This document shows, piece by piece, positions 1 to 9,472 of a stretch of DNA of 64,000 nucleotides. A program made the translations under genes and the position numbers. The notes below the pieces were generated by a model. It saw nothing but the letters and a program-made list of their open reading frames with translations. It made no database searches and was not told the DNA's origin. Numbering within the stretch: position 1 is the first letter of the stretch; every line of letters begins with the position of its first letter. The DNA is from Streptomyces ambofaciens ATCC 23877. Its GTDB lineage: Bacteria; Actinomycetota; Actinomycetes; Streptomycetales; Streptomycetaceae. The DNA lies in contig NZ_CP012382.1 in assembly GCF_001267885.1 (NCBI RefSeq), positions 6,435,001-6,499,000 on the forward strand, in the 5' to 3' direction.

Positions 1-8
1 AGCAGTTC

Positions 9-686
9 TCAGTCGGCCGTGGCGTCCAGCGCCACGGCCGACGCGTTTGCCGGCCGCGGTACCCCCGTCGGATCGAGGACGAAGAGCGCGACGCCCAGCA
101 GATCGGCGCGGGCGCGCGCCTCCTCGGTGTGGCCGGCGAGCGAGAAGTGGACGCAGCTCGCGGACTCGGCCATGGCCGTGAGCCACAGGCACTCCACGTC
201 CCGCGCCGAGGCCGGACCGACGGCCGGGTCCACCTGGACCACGATGCCGGGCGCGGCCAGCCCGATGCCGGACACGGGCCGCTGGTCGGCGCGGCGGACG
301 TCCCGGTGACCCAGTCCGCGCAGGTACAGCACGGCGGCGGTGACCGCGTCGCGGGCGGTGCGGATCGGCACGGCCCGGTGGGCCGGGACCCGCGACCCGG
401 GGGTGCGCCCGGAGCGCCCGGCGGCCGTGCGGTCCACCGCCACGCACAGCACCGTCCCGCACGGGCAGCCCAGTTCCGGCCGCGGCCAGCGGCTCTCCAC
501 CCCGCAGGCGGCGCAGCGCACCCCGATCCACTCCTCGTCCCACGCCCGGTGGGTGACCGCGGTCGCGGCCCCGCGCGGATCGAGCGCGGGGGCGACGGGC
601 GCCCCGCACGCGCAGGGATACGACGGTGCCGTGTAGCGGTGCCGGCGCCCGCAGGCGGTGCAGCACACCGGGACGGTCTCGGACAT
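9..686 (-). CDS. Double zinc-ribbon protein with degenerate Mrr-like endonuclease domain
   Basis: Predicted 225-residue protein starting at MSETVP. An in-frame codon 13 residues upstream is less likely because it would reach into the gcl promoter. The N-terminal half carries two four-cysteine zinc ribbons (CxxC...CxC near residues 9-27 and again near 57-78). Residues about 120-215 follow the order of the Mrr-type restriction-endonuclease fold: helix, strand GIGLAAPGIVVQVD, helix rich in small residues, then a strand ending FVLD. In active Mrr enzymes the strand reads QxK and is preceded by an acidic residue. Here it reads QVD and the acid is absent, so nuclease activity is doubtful. Family assignment is by eye. 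The gene diverges from gcl, but no functional link is evident. Confidence 0.6.
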   Translation of the reverse strand: MSETVPVCCTACGRRHRYTAPSYPCACGAPVAPALDPRGAATAVTHRAWDEEWIGVRCAACGVESRWPRPELGCPCGTVLCVAVDRTAAGRSGRTPGSRVPAHRAVPIRTARDAVTAAVLYLRGLGHRDVRRADQRPVSGIGLAAPGIVVQVDPAVGPASARDVECLWLTAMAESASCVHFSLAGHTEEARARADLLGVALFVLDPTGVPRPANASAVALDATAD

Positions 687-703
687 GCCCCCATCGTCCT
701 CTC

Positions 704-770
704 TTGACGGCCCTCGGCCGCCCACTTACATTACTTCCAGATCGTAGAAACCAAATTCCGCAATATGGAA
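704..770 (+). promoter_or_regulatory. gcl promoter with AllR-type operator
   Basis: TTGACG (704-709), a 17-bp spacer and TACATT (727-732) make a good vegetative promoter pointing at gcl. The palindrome TTCCGCAATATGGAA (756-770) lies about 20-30 bp downstream of the expected transcription start and about 70 bp before the ATG, suiting a repressor roadblock. The same TTCC-N7-GGAA form recurs at hyi, aceB and allB. Confidence 0.65.
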
Positions 771-840
771 GTCACTACGGAAGAGCTCACCGCGGGGCGC
801 GACGGGAGTGCGAATCCGACAGCCGAAGCAGGAGTACTCG

Positions 841-2625
<1,785 letters not shown>

Positions 2626-2687
2626 CCACCCGCACCACTCCGCACCACCAGCACCACCCACTCAGCACCACCCCGCACGACCTGCGG

Positions 2688-2724
2688 GCGAGGGCGGTCC
2701 GTCACCGGGACGGGCCGCCCTCGC
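2688..2724 (+). terminator. Hairpin terminator after gcl
   Basis: 16-bp inverted repeat (2688-2703 with 2709-2724, one G:U pair) with a 5-nt loop, between the convergent gcl and the 2741-3385 gene. It can serve both strands. Confidence 0.7.
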
Positions 2725-2740
2725 GCATGTCCGGGGCCGC

Positions 2741-3385
2741 TCAGTCCCCGCCGCCCCCGCCCCCCGAGCCGCAGCTGCCCCCGTGGTCCCCGTGGCCCGC
2801 GCCCCAGTCGCCCGAGACCGAGTCCTCGTACTCGTCCCGCCACCTGAGGAACCTCCCGCGGCCCAGGGAGAAGCGCACTCCCTCGGCCGGGGCTCCGGGG
2901 TCCGCGAGCCCGGTCCGCAGCGCGAAGCGCGGCAGCAGCATGCGCAGGGCGGCGTCGCCGTGCAGGGCGACCGCGAGCAGCGTGCGGTCGTCCGTGAGCC
3001 CGTGCCGGACCGCGGGCAACGGGTACCGCTCGCGCCAGAACGCCACGCGCCGGCGAGCGCGGCGGCTCGGTCCCAGCCGGGGGTAGCGCAGCAGCCCCTC
3101 CTCCGCGAGCGGGATGCGCGCCAGTGCCAGCGCCAGCCGCACGTCCGTGTGCCGGACCAGCTCGCGGGCGGTGAGCGGCTCACGCAGGCAGTCCAGGACG
3201 GTCCCCTCGAACGGCCCCAGCCCCTCGGGCTCCGGTCCCGTCGCGCACAGCGTCCTGCGCGGGCCGGGCTCCACGGCACCCAGCAGGTGCAGGGCGACCA
3301 CCGCCACCGTGACCGCGGCTCGCGGCCCGCCGCCCAGCAGCGCGACCTCGTAGGGCTCCCAGCCGATCTCCGTGCCGGCGTCCAT
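2741..3385 (-). CDS. TIGR04222-like hypothetical protein with glycine-rich tail
   Basis: 214 residues from MDAGTEIGWEPYEVA. The opening (EPYEVALLGGGPRAAVTVAVVALHLLGAV) and the Gly/Ser/Cys-rich end (GGSCGSGGGGGGD) are typical of actinobacterial TIGR04222-domain proteins, whose function is unknown. Those proteins usually have more transmembrane segments than the single weak hydrophobic stretch seen here, so this may be a short form. The start at 3385 follows a purine-rich stretch; an upstream in-frame start at 3439 would add a proline/arginine-rich leader with no support. Confidence 0.6.
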   Translation of the reverse strand: MDAGTEIGWEPYEVALLGGGPRAAVTVAVVALHLLGAVEPGPRRTLCATGPEPEGLGPFEGTVLDCLREPLTARELVRHTDVRLALALARIPLAEEGLLRYPRLGPSRRARRRVAFWRERYPLPAVRHGLTDDRTLLAVALHGDAALRMLLPRFALRTGLADPGAPAEGVRFSLGRGRFLRWRDEYEDSVSGDWGAGHGDHGGSCGSGGGGGGD

Positions 3386-3488
3386 TTCCCCACCCCCCCC
3401 GTGTGCCCGGGGATGTGCCCGGCGCGAGGGGTGGTTCAAGCGCGTGGCCGCGTTCTCAGAGGAAGACTTGAGGGAGGCGTACGCACGG

Positions 3489-3743
3489 TCAGCCCCGGCG
3501 GTGCTCCTGGTGCTCCTGGTGCTCGTGCAGCCCCGGCCAGTCGTCCGGGCCGCCGCCCCGCCACTCGACCAGGTCGCTGTCCTCGACGTCGGTCACGTAC
3601 AGGTCGGCCAGCCGCAGCAGCTCGGCCACGTCGTCGGCGTGCGAGGCGACGCCGAGGGTCTCGTCGCCGGAGGTGACCCGGCGGGAGCCGTCCAGGGCGG
3701 GGGAGTGGACCACGATGTGCGGATGCTCGGGTGGGTGTGCCAT
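3489..3743 (-). CDS. Small hypothetical acidic protein
   Basis: 84 residues from MAHPPEHPHIVVHSP. The middle (TLGVASHADDVAELLRLADLYVTDVEDSDLVEWRGGG) looks like a compact alpha/beta fold with helix and strand, followed by a charged His/Glu tail. No family was recognised. Codon use is typical of the genome (G or C in most third positions), supporting a real gene. It runs in the same direction as the preceding TIGR04222-like gene, about 100 bp upstream of it. Confidence 0.5.
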   Translation of the reverse strand: MAHPPEHPHIVVHSPALDGSRRVTSGDETLGVASHADDVAELLRLADLYVTDVEDSDLVEWRGGGPDDWPGLHEHQEHQEHRRG

Positions 3744-3806
3744 GTCTTCAGGCTGCTGCGCGGGCGGGCGATCCGCACCCCGGCGGGGCCGGTGGCGTCG
3801 GCGCAC

Positions 3807-3854
3807 GCCGAAGAGCGCCGGATGCGGGACCGTCCGCATCCGGCGCTCTTCGGC
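3807..3854. terminator. Perfect 21-bp inverted repeat with 6-nt loop
   Basis: Arms 3807-3827 and 3834-3854 are exactly complementary (core AAGAGCGCCGGATGCGG) around the loop GACCGT. It sits just upstream of the small minus-strand gene starting at 3743 and far from the catalase stop at 4197, so it is not an obvious terminator for either. Its function is unclear. Confidence 0.5.
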
Positions 3855-4196
3855 CGGTGAAGGTTCTGAGGTTCTTCACATGGTGTCCGTCCGACGGCGC
3901 GAGGCTGGGCGCGACAGGTCGTTCGCGCCGCCGGACGGAGTCGTGGGCCTCTTGCGTGAAGAGGCGGACGGTGGCTGGGACCGCGACGGTGCGACGGGTC
4001 CGGAAGGCCTCTCCCCTCAGGTCGTAGGAGAAGCTCCGGGCCCTTCACCACCGCACTGGCTCGCAGGCCGTCGCGGTCCTCGCCCTTCCCGCGCCGGCTC
4101 CGGGCGGCCACCCCTCATCCGGGCCGCTCCGGTGCCCGCGCGGGCCGCGCACACGGTCCCGGCCTCCCCGCCGGGTCCCGTGCGCGAGCCTTGCGG
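3855..4196. other. Intergenic stretch without a convincing gene, with a second hairpin
   Basis: No frame here has a credible protein. It contains a second long inverted repeat (3887-3902 with 3923-3938, 16 bp, one mismatch) and, close to the catalase stop, an imperfect GC-rich inverted repeat at about 4147-4186 that may terminate the catalase transcript. Confidence 0.5.
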
Positions 4197-5660
4197 TCAG
4201 TCCTCGCGCAGGGCGCGGACCGCCTCTTCCAGACGCTTGCCGTACTCCGGGTCGGCGGCGTGGAAGTGCGCGAGGTTCTTCTCGACCACGTCGTTGCGGG
4301 AGACCTGGGACAGGCCGCCGGCGAGGTTCGCGATCAGACGCTGCTTCTCGTCCTCGGACATCAGGCGGTACAGCTCACCGGCCTGGTAGAAGTGGTCGTC
4401 CTTGGTGTGCAGCGGCGTCTCGTGGGTGCCGGTGTGGCCGGACACCGGGAGCGGCGCGGCCAGCGGGCGGCCGGTCTCGACCGGGCCGTCGTACGAGTTC
4501 GGCTCGTAGTTCTTGGCGCCGCGGCCCTGGGAGTTGGACGCCATCAGGCCGTCCCGGCCGTAGTTGTCCGCCCCGCCGGGCACCGCCTTGGGGGCGTTCA
4601 CCGCGAGCTGGGTGTGGTTGACGCCCAGGCGGTAGCGGTGGGCGTCCGCGTAGGCGAACAGACGGCCCTGGAGCATCTTGTCGGGGGAGGGGCCGATGCC
4701 CGGAACGAAGTTGTTCGGGGAGAACGCGGCCTGCTCGACCTCGGCGAAGACGTTGTCCGGGTTGCGGTCCAGCACCAGCCGGCCCACGCGGCGCAGCGGG
4801 TAGTCCGCGTGCGGCCACACCTTGGTCACGTCGAACGGGTTGAAGCGGTAGTTGGCCGCCTCGGCCACCGGCATCAGCTGCACGTGCAGGGTCCAGGACG
4901 GGTACACGCCCCGCTCGATCGCCTGCACCAGGTCCGTCTGGTGCGAGGTCGGGTCCTGGCCCGCGAGCTTCGCCGCCTCGTCGGCGGTCAGGCAGCGGAT
5001 GCCCTGGTCCGTCTTGAAGTGGTACTTGACGAAGAAGGACTCGCCCTTGCCGTTCGTCCACTGGTAGGTGTGCGAGCCGAAGCCGTCCATGTGGCGGTAG
5101 GACGCCGGGATGCCGCGGTCGCCCATCAGCCAGGTCACCTGGTGCGTGGCCTCGGGGGAGTGGGCCCAGAAGTCGAAGACGTTGTCCGGCTCCTGGCGGC
5201 CCGAGAAGGGGTCGCGCTTCTGCGAGTGGATGAAGTCGGGGAACTTGATCGGGTCCTTGATGAAGAACACCGGGGTGTTGTTGCCGACGAGGTCGTAGTT
5301 GCCCTCCTCGGTGTAGAACTTCACCGCGAAGCCGCGCGGGTCGCGGACCGCGTCCGCGCCGCCGAGCGAGTCGGCCACGGTGGAGAAGCGCAGGAAGACC
5401 TCGGTGCGCTTGCCGACGGTGTTCAGGAAGTCGGCGTGCGTGTAGCCGGTGACGTCGTCGGTCACCTCGAAGTGGCCGTAGGCGCCGGAGCCGCGGGCGT
5501 GCACCACGCGCTCCGGGATGCGCTCGCGGTTGAAGCGGGCGAGCTTCTCCAGGAGGTGCTGGTCCTGGATCAGAAGGGGGCCGCCGATGCCGGCGGAGGC
5601 GGAATTCTGGTTGTCGGCGACCGGGGCGCCGGACTCTGTCGTGAGCACGCGCTGCGACAT
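4197..5660 (-). CDS. Monofunctional haem catalase
   Basis: 487-residue small-subunit catalase (2 H2O2 to 2 H2O + O2), cytoplasmic, haem-containing. The active-site histidine lies in [12 protein letters not shown] (about residue 55). The distal asparagine region reads [12 protein letters not shown]. The proximal haem tyrosine lies in [14 protein letters not shown]. Length and motifs are complete. ATG at 5660 ([10 protein letters not shown]) is preferred over an in-frame upstream start because an SD-like GGAAGG stands just before it. It lies 178 bp downstream of glxR with its own promoter carrying both palindrome classes found at purine genes. The inferred role is removal of the hydrogen peroxide made by uricase and any xanthine oxidase. 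Confidence 0.93.
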   Translation of the reverse strand: MSQRVLTTESGAPVADNQNSASAGIGGPLLIQDQHLLEKLARFNRERIPERVVHARGSGAYGHFEVTDDVTGYTHADFLNTVGKRTEVFLRFSTVADSLGGADAVRDPRGFAVKFYTEEGNYDLVGNNTPVFFIKDPIKFPDFIHSQKRDPFSGRQEPDNVFDFWAHSPEATHQVTWLMGDRGIPASYRHMDGFGSHTYQWTNGKGESFFVKYHFKTDQGIRCLTADEAAKLAGQDPTSHQTDLVQAIERGVYPSWTLHVQLMPVAEAANYRFNPFDVTKVWPHADYPLRRVGRLVLDRNPDNVFAEVEQAAFSPNNFVPGIGPSPDKMLQGRLFAYADAHRYRLGVNHTQLAVNAPKAVPGGADNYGRDGLMASNSQGRGAKNYEPNSYDGPVETGRPLAAPLPVSGHTGTHETPLHTKDDHFYQAGELYRLMSEDEKQRLIANLAGGLSQVSRNDVVEKNLAHFHAADPEYGKRLEEAVRALRED

Positions 5661-5697
5661 CGGGGACCTTCCGTGCGAGGGGTCAGCGGAAAACAAT

Positions 5698-5750
5698 TTC
5701 CGCTTCGTGGAGCCTAAGTTCGAGTGAAGAACACGTCAACAGTTTGTTGA
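5698..5750 (-). promoter_or_regulatory. Catalase promoter with two overlapping palindromes
   Basis: On the minus strand TTGACG (5739-5734), 17 bp, then TAGGCT (5716-5711) form a strong promoter. The palindrome TCAACAGTTTGTTGA (5736-5750) overlaps the -35 box. TTCCGCTTCGTGGAG (5698-5712), one base from a perfect TTCC-N7-GGAA site, overlaps the -10 box and the start point. Two regulators could therefore act on this promoter. Confidence 0.65.
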
Positions 5751-5838
5751 AGTGGGTTCCGGGCGGCGCCGCCGCTCGGGCGCGACAGGACAGGTGTCAG
5801 CGACCGCGCCGCCCGGAGGTCTCGTGGTCCGCGGCCGG

Positions 5839-6729
5839 TCAGACCTGGGAGCCGGAGAGGCGCTCCACGGCCCGCAGCAGGGCCGAGTGGTCCAGGCCGC
5901 CGTCGCCCTGGGCGCGCAGGGAGGCGACCAGCTGGGCGACCACGGCGCCGACCGGCAGCGCGGCACCGACGTTGCGGGCGGCGTCGGTGACGATGCCCAT
6001 GTCCTTGTGGTGCAGGTCGATGCGGAAGCCCGGCTTGAAGTCGCGGGCCAGGAAGTTGTCCTTCTTGCGCGTCAGCACCGTGGAGCCGGCCAGGCCGCCG
6101 TTGAGGACGTCCAGGGCGGCCTTCAGGTCCACGCCCGACTTCTCCAGGAAGACCACGGCCTCGGCGCACGCCTGGATGTTCACGGCGACGATCAGCTGGT
6201 TGGCGGCCTTCACGGTCTGGCCCGAGCCGTGCGGACCGCACAGCACGATGGTCTTGCCGAGCGCCTCAAGCAGCGGCTTGGCCTCGTCGAAGTCGGCCTG
6301 CTCACCACCGACCATGATGGACAGCACGGCCTCGATGGCGCCGGCCTCGCCGCCGGAGACGGGGGCGTCCAGCACGCGGATGCCCTTGTCCTCGGCGGCC
6401 TTCGCCAGGTCGATCGAGGTCTGCGGGGTGATCGAGGACATGTCGACCAGCAGCGCGCCCGACTTCGCGTTCTCCAGGATGCCGTCGGGGCCGTAGGCGA
6501 TGGCCTCGACCTGCGGGGACGCGGGCACCATGGTGACGACGACGTCGGCCTCGCGCACGGCCTCGGCGATCGAGCCGGCCGCGGTGCCGCCGGCGGCGGC
6601 CAGACGGTCGAGCTTGTCCTGCTCCAGCGTGTAACCGGTGACCTGGTAACCGGCCTTGATCAGGTTCTCCGCCATGGGGGAGCCCATGATGCCGAGACCG
6701 ATCCAGGCGACCTTGGGGAGGGTGCTCAT
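5839..6729 (-). CDS. glxR: Tartronate semialdehyde reductase (2-hydroxy-3-oxopropionate reductase)
   Basis: 296-residue beta-hydroxyacid dehydrogenase that reduces tartronate semialdehyde to D-glycerate with NAD(P)H. The N-terminal Rossmann motif is GLGIMGSPMAENL. The substrate-binding motif is DAPVSGGEAGA (about residue 120). The catalytic-lysine region reads GSGQTVKAANQL (about residue 170). The start MSTLPKVAWIG at 6729 sits 41 bp after hyi, so the two are probably one transcript. It follows Gcl in the glycerate pathway; no glycerate kinase is encoded nearby. Confidence 0.94.
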   Translation of the reverse strand: MSTLPKVAWIGLGIMGSPMAENLIKAGYQVTGYTLEQDKLDRLAAAGGTAAGSIAEAVREADVVVTMVPASPQVEAIAYGPDGILENAKSGALLVDMSSITPQTSIDLAKAAEDKGIRVLDAPVSGGEAGAIEAVLSIMVGGEQADFDEAKPLLEALGKTIVLCGPHGSGQTVKAANQLIVAVNIQACAEAVVFLEKSGVDLKAALDVLNGGLAGSTVLTRKKDNFLARDFKPGFRIDLHHKDMGIVTDAARNVGAALPVGAVVAQLVASLRAQGDGGLDHSALLRAVERLSGSQV

Positions 6730-6770
6730 GATGGGTGCCTCTCTGAAAAAAAGTGTTCTGCGGGTGGCGC

Positions 6771-7610
6771 TCAGCGGGCCGCGCGGGCCTCGGCCGGCAG
6801 CCAGGAGAAGGACTCGGCGCTGGGGCTGTCGCCCGGCTTGTACTCCAGGCCGACCCAGCCGTCGTAGCCGGCCTTCCGCAGCCGGTCGAGGAGGTCCGCC
6901 AGCGGGAGGGAGCCCGTGCCGGGGGCGCCGCGGCCCGGGTTGTCGGCGATCTGGACGTGGCCGGTCTTCGCGGCGTACGCGTCGATCACCTGCGGCAGGT
7001 CCTCGCCGTTCATGGACAGGTGGTAGAGGTCCATGAGGAACTTGGCGTTGCCCAGTCCGGTGGCCTCGTTGACCTTGTCCACGACCGCGACGGCCGCCGG
7101 GGCCGACACCAGCGGGTACCGCGGCGACTCGGGCTCGTTGAGCGCCTCGATCAGCAGGATCGCGCCGATCCGGTCGGCCGCGCGGGCGGCGAGGACGAGG
7201 TTCTCCAGGGCGAGCCGGTCCTGCTCGGCCGGGTCCACGCCCTCGACGCGGTTGCCGTACAGGGCGTTGAGCGCCGTGCAGCCCAGCGACCCCGCGAAGT
7301 CGGCGGCCACGTCGATGTTGGCGCGGAACCGGTCCGACTCCTCGCCCGGCACCGACAGGGCGCCGCGGTCGGGGCCCGGGAGCCTTCCGGCGTAGAAGTT
7401 CAGCCCGGTGAGCTGGACGCCCGCGTCCCCGATCGCCTTCTTCAGGGCGTCGAGCTCGGACTGCTCGGGGGTGGGCGAGTCGATCCAGGGCCACCACAGC
7501 TCGACCGCGGTGAAGCCGGCCGCGGCGGCGGCCGCGGGGCGCTCCAGGAGCGGGAGTTCCGTGAAGAGGATCGACAGGTTGACGTTGAAGCGCTGGTCTG
7601 CGAAGCCCAT
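6771..7610 (-). CDS. hyi: Hydroxypyruvate isomerase
   Basis: 279-residue TIM-barrel isomerase of the Hyi family, interconverting hydroxypyruvate and tartronate semialdehyde. It opens with RFNVNLSILFTELPLLERPAAAAAAGFTAVELWWPW, as in Hyi of the Escherichia coli allantoin/glyoxylate locus. Acidic metal-ligand regions are IEALNEPE and LMDLYHLSMNGED. First gene of the minus-strand hyi-glxR unit. The promoter with two AllR-type sites lies just upstream. Confidence 0.92.
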   Translation of the reverse strand: MGFADQRFNVNLSILFTELPLLERPAAAAAAGFTAVELWWPWIDSPTPEQSELDALKKAIGDAGVQLTGLNFYAGRLPGPDRGALSVPGEESDRFRANIDVAADFAGSLGCTALNALYGNRVEGVDPAEQDRLALENLVLAARAADRIGAILLIEALNEPESPRYPLVSAPAAVAVVDKVNEATGLGNAKFLMDLYHLSMNGEDLPQVIDAYAAKTGHVQIADNPGRGAPGTGSLPLADLLDRLRKAGYDGWVGLEYKPGDSPSAESFSWLPAEARAAR

Positions 7611-7658
7611 CGGGTGCCGCGCTCCTTCCGTTTCGATCGTTGTCCGCGGGATCCGGGA

Positions 7659-7723
7659 TTCCGTATTGCGGAACTTCGTTTCTGCTTAATGGAAGATTGC
7701 CGGTGCGGCTTCGTCCTTGTCAA
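7659..7723 (-). promoter_or_regulatory. hyi-glxR promoter with two AllR-type operators 21 bp apart
   Basis: Minus-strand TTGACA (7723-7718), 18 bp, CAATCT (7699-7694). TTCCGTATTGCGGAA (7659-7673) is a perfect TTCC-N7-GGAA palindrome, and TTCTGCTTAATGGAA (7680-7694) is a degenerate copy. Their centres are 21 bp, two helical turns, apart. The upstream copy abuts the -10 box. Confidence 0.65.
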
Positions 7724-7766
7724 GAGGGGGCGGCGGAAAACGGTCACCGCGCGTTAGGTTGACGGG

Positions 7767-8018
7767 GTGCGATTGAGAGTGGAGTTCACGACCGAGCCCT
7801 TCGACCTGGACGAGGCCCCCGCGCACGCGGTGGTCGCCCGGGAGGTCGTCGAGGCCGCGGAGCTGGACGAGGTCGACGTCGGCCCGTTCGGCAACACGGC
7901 CGAGGGCGGCGCCGACGCGGTGCTCACCGCCGTGGACGCGCTGCTGCGCCGCTCCCTGGAGGCGGGCGCCACCCGGATCTCCCTCCAGGTCAACGTGGTC
8001 GGGGAGGACGCGCGGTGA
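7767..8018 (+). CDS. Thiamine-binding-like small protein (MTH1187/YkoF type)
   Basis: 83 residues, GTG start. The pattern of a first strand MRLRVEFTTEPF, a central VGPFGNTAEGGADAVLTAVDALLRRSLEAGA and a final strand RISLQVNVV matches the short MTH1187/DUF77 ferredoxin-like family, relatives of the YkoF thiamine-binding domain. The match is by eye and ligand binding is unproven. It overlaps the next gene by 4 bp (GTGA), implying translational coupling with an HTH protein, so it may be a sensor partner. It diverges from hyi. Confidence 0.5.
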   Translation: MRLRVEFTTEPFDLDEAPAHAVVAREVVEAAELDEVDVGPFGNTAEGGADAVLTAVDALLRRSLEAGATRISLQVNVVGEDAR

Positions 8019-8383
8019 CCGGGCCGGGGGAGGAGCCCTTCATCGCGGCCGTGAAGCCCCTGGTCGACGCCATCGGCGGCGAGCTGCTCCCGGCCGACGA
8101 GGCCGGCCAGGACGACGTCGTGCTCACCTGGGAGGGCGCCGACGTGGTCGCCGTGCGCCTGCCCCAGCTCGCGGACTCCCTGGACCACATCCTCGCCGCC
8201 CTGGAGCGCCGGCAGGGCCGTCCGCTGTCCGAACTGGACCGCCGGGCCAAGCAGGAGGTCGTGCGGATGCTGGAGGCCCGAGGCGCCTTCTCCGTGCGGC
8301 ACGGTGTGGAGACCGTCGCGAGCGCGCTGGGCGTCAGCCGCTTCACCGTCTACAACTACCTGAACCGCGAGAAGGGTGCCTGA
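8015..8383 (+). CDS. HTH protein with YheO/DauR-like C-terminal domain
   Basis: 122 residues. The C-terminal half (LSELDRRAKQEVVRMLEARGAFSVRHGVETVASALGVSRFTVYNYLNR, about residues 70-118) closely follows the HTH_22 DNA-binding region of YheO/DauR regulators. The N-terminal 65 residues are short compared with the PAS-like domain of those proteins. It lies between hyi-glxR and the uricase operon, so it is a candidate regulator for the local palindromes that AllR does not explain. No direct evidence links them. Confidence 0.6.
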   Translation: MTGPGEEPFIAAVKPLVDAIGGELLPADEAGQDDVVLTWEGADVVAVRLPQLADSLDHILAALERRQGRPLSELDRRAKQEVVRMLEARGAFSVRHGVETVASALGVSRFTVYNYLNREKGA

Positions 8384-8426
8384 TCGGACAAGGGGTACCT
8401 GACCAGGCACGATCTCCTGAACGGCG

Positions 8427-8455
8427 AGCCGCCGCCCGGTGACCGGGCGGCGGCT
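8427..8455 (+). terminator. Hairpin terminator
   Basis: Near-perfect GC-rich palindrome: 14-bp arms 8427-8440 and 8442-8455, followed by TTTCGT. It separates the HTH gene from the uricase operon promoter. Confidence 0.75.
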
Positions 8456-8472
8456 TTCGTCACCCCGAATTT

Positions 8473-8513
8473 TCAACAAAGTGTTGACGCCTTGTTTCCG
8501 AGGGCGTTAGCTA
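8473..8513 (+). promoter_or_regulatory. Uricase operon promoter with TCAAC-N5-GTTGA operator
   Basis: TCAACAAAGTGTTGA (8473-8487) overlaps the -35 box TTGACG (8484-8489). A -10-like TTAGCT/TAGCTA follows at 8507-8513 after 17-18 bp. The arrangement is the same as at the catalase promoter. No TTCC-N7-GGAA site is seen here. Confidence 0.6.
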
Positions 8514-8551
8514 TCGGCACGCCCGTTCAGCACAAGGCCACGGAGGCTCCC

Positions 8552-9061
8552 GTGACGTCCACTTCCGCGTCGGGCCTGGCCCGTTTCAACGCATCCGAGG
8601 AGTCCGCGGCGCTCGCCGAACTCCACGAGGTGTGTGCCTCCACGGCGTGGGCCCGGCACCTGGTCGCAGCCCGCCCCTTCGCCACCCCCGAGGACCTGTA
8701 CACCGCCAGTGACGCCGCCATGGCCCGGCTGACGGCCGAGGACCTCGCCGAGGCGATGGCCGGGCACCCGCCGATCGGACGCCCCAAGCCGGGCGACCCG
8801 ACCTCCTCCCGCGAGCAGGCGGGCATGGCCGGCGCCTCCGACGACCTCAAGGCGGAGATGCTCGAACTCAACCTGGCCTACCAGGACACGTTCGGCCACG
8901 TCTTCCTCATCTGCGCCACCGGCCGGACCGGCGAGCAGATGCGGGACGCGGTCAAGGAGCGGATCGGGAACTCGCCCGAGCAGGAGCGGGAGATCGTCCG
9001 CACCGAACTGGGGAAGATCAACCGCATCCGCCTGAACCGACTCGTCGAACAGGACGCCTGA
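8552..9061 (+). CDS. uraD: 2-oxo-4-hydroxy-4-carboxy-5-ureidoimidazoline (OHCU) decarboxylase
   Basis: 169 residues. It decarboxylates OHCU to S-allantoin, the third step from urate. The family motif HPPIGRPK (about residue 73) holds the catalytic histidine, and the downstream stretch LNLAYQDTFGHVFLICATGRT is typical. GTG at 8552 is chosen because GGAGG stands 5-9 bp before it and the predicted promoter ends at 8513; the open frame itself starts earlier. First gene of an operon with HIU hydrolase (2-bp gap) and uricase (7-bp gap). Confidence 0.92.
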   Translation: MTSTSASGLARFNASEESAALAELHEVCASTAWARHLVAARPFATPEDLYTASDAAMARLTAEDLAEAMAGHPPIGRPKPGDPTSSREQAGMAGASDDLKAEMLELNLAYQDTFGHVFLICATGRTGEQMRDAVKERIGNSPEQEREIVRTELGKINRIRLNRLVEQDA

Positions 9062-9063
9062 CC

Positions 9064-9465
9064 ATGAGCACCAGCACCACCGCCTCCGTGTCCACGCACA
9101 TCCTGGACACCAGCGTCGGCCGCCCCGCCGAGGGCGTCGCCGTCCAGCTCTCCGCCCGGTCCGGGCAGGACGCGGACTGGCACGAGCTCGGCGGCTCCGC
9201 GACCGACGCGGACGGCCGGTGCAAGGACCTCCCGGCCCTGCCGGAGGGCACCACACACGTACGGCTCGGCTTCGAGACCGAGACGTACTTCGCCAAGAAA
9301 CAAGCCGCGGCCCAGCAGGACGCCCCCGCGCTCCGGGACAGCGAGAACGGCCGGCCCGTGTTCTTCCCCGAGGTCACCATCACCTTCGCGGTGGTGCCCG
9401 GCGAGCACTACCACGTTCCGCTGCTGCTCAACCCGTTCGGCTACTCCGTTTACCGAGGGAGCTGA
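9064..9465 (+). CDS. uraH: 5-hydroxyisourate hydrolase (transthyretin-like)
   Basis: 133 residues. It hydrolyses 5-hydroxyisourate to OHCU. It shows the complete signatures of the family: THILDTSVGRPAEGV at the N-terminus, the EHYHVPLLLNPFGYSVYRGS end, and the invariant C-terminal YRGS tetrapeptide that distinguishes HIU hydrolase from vertebrate transthyretin. Middle gene of the uraD-uraH-uricase operon. Confidence 0.95.
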   Translation: MSTSTTASVSTHILDTSVGRPAEGVAVQLSARSGQDADWHELGGSATDADGRCKDLPALPEGTTHVRLGFETETYFAKKQAAAQQDAPALRDSENGRPVFFPEVTITFAVVPGEHYHVPLLLNPFGYSVYRGS

Positions 9466-9472
9466 CCGACAC

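Noticed and set aside
3889..4389. Plus-strand hypothetical gene before catalase
   Set aside because: Pro/Arg/Ser-rich sequence without protein-like features that runs into the catalase antisense.
4191..5717. Plus-strand open frame of 508 codons opposite catalase
   Set aside because: Shadow of catalase, with repetitive Val/Arg/Gly composition.
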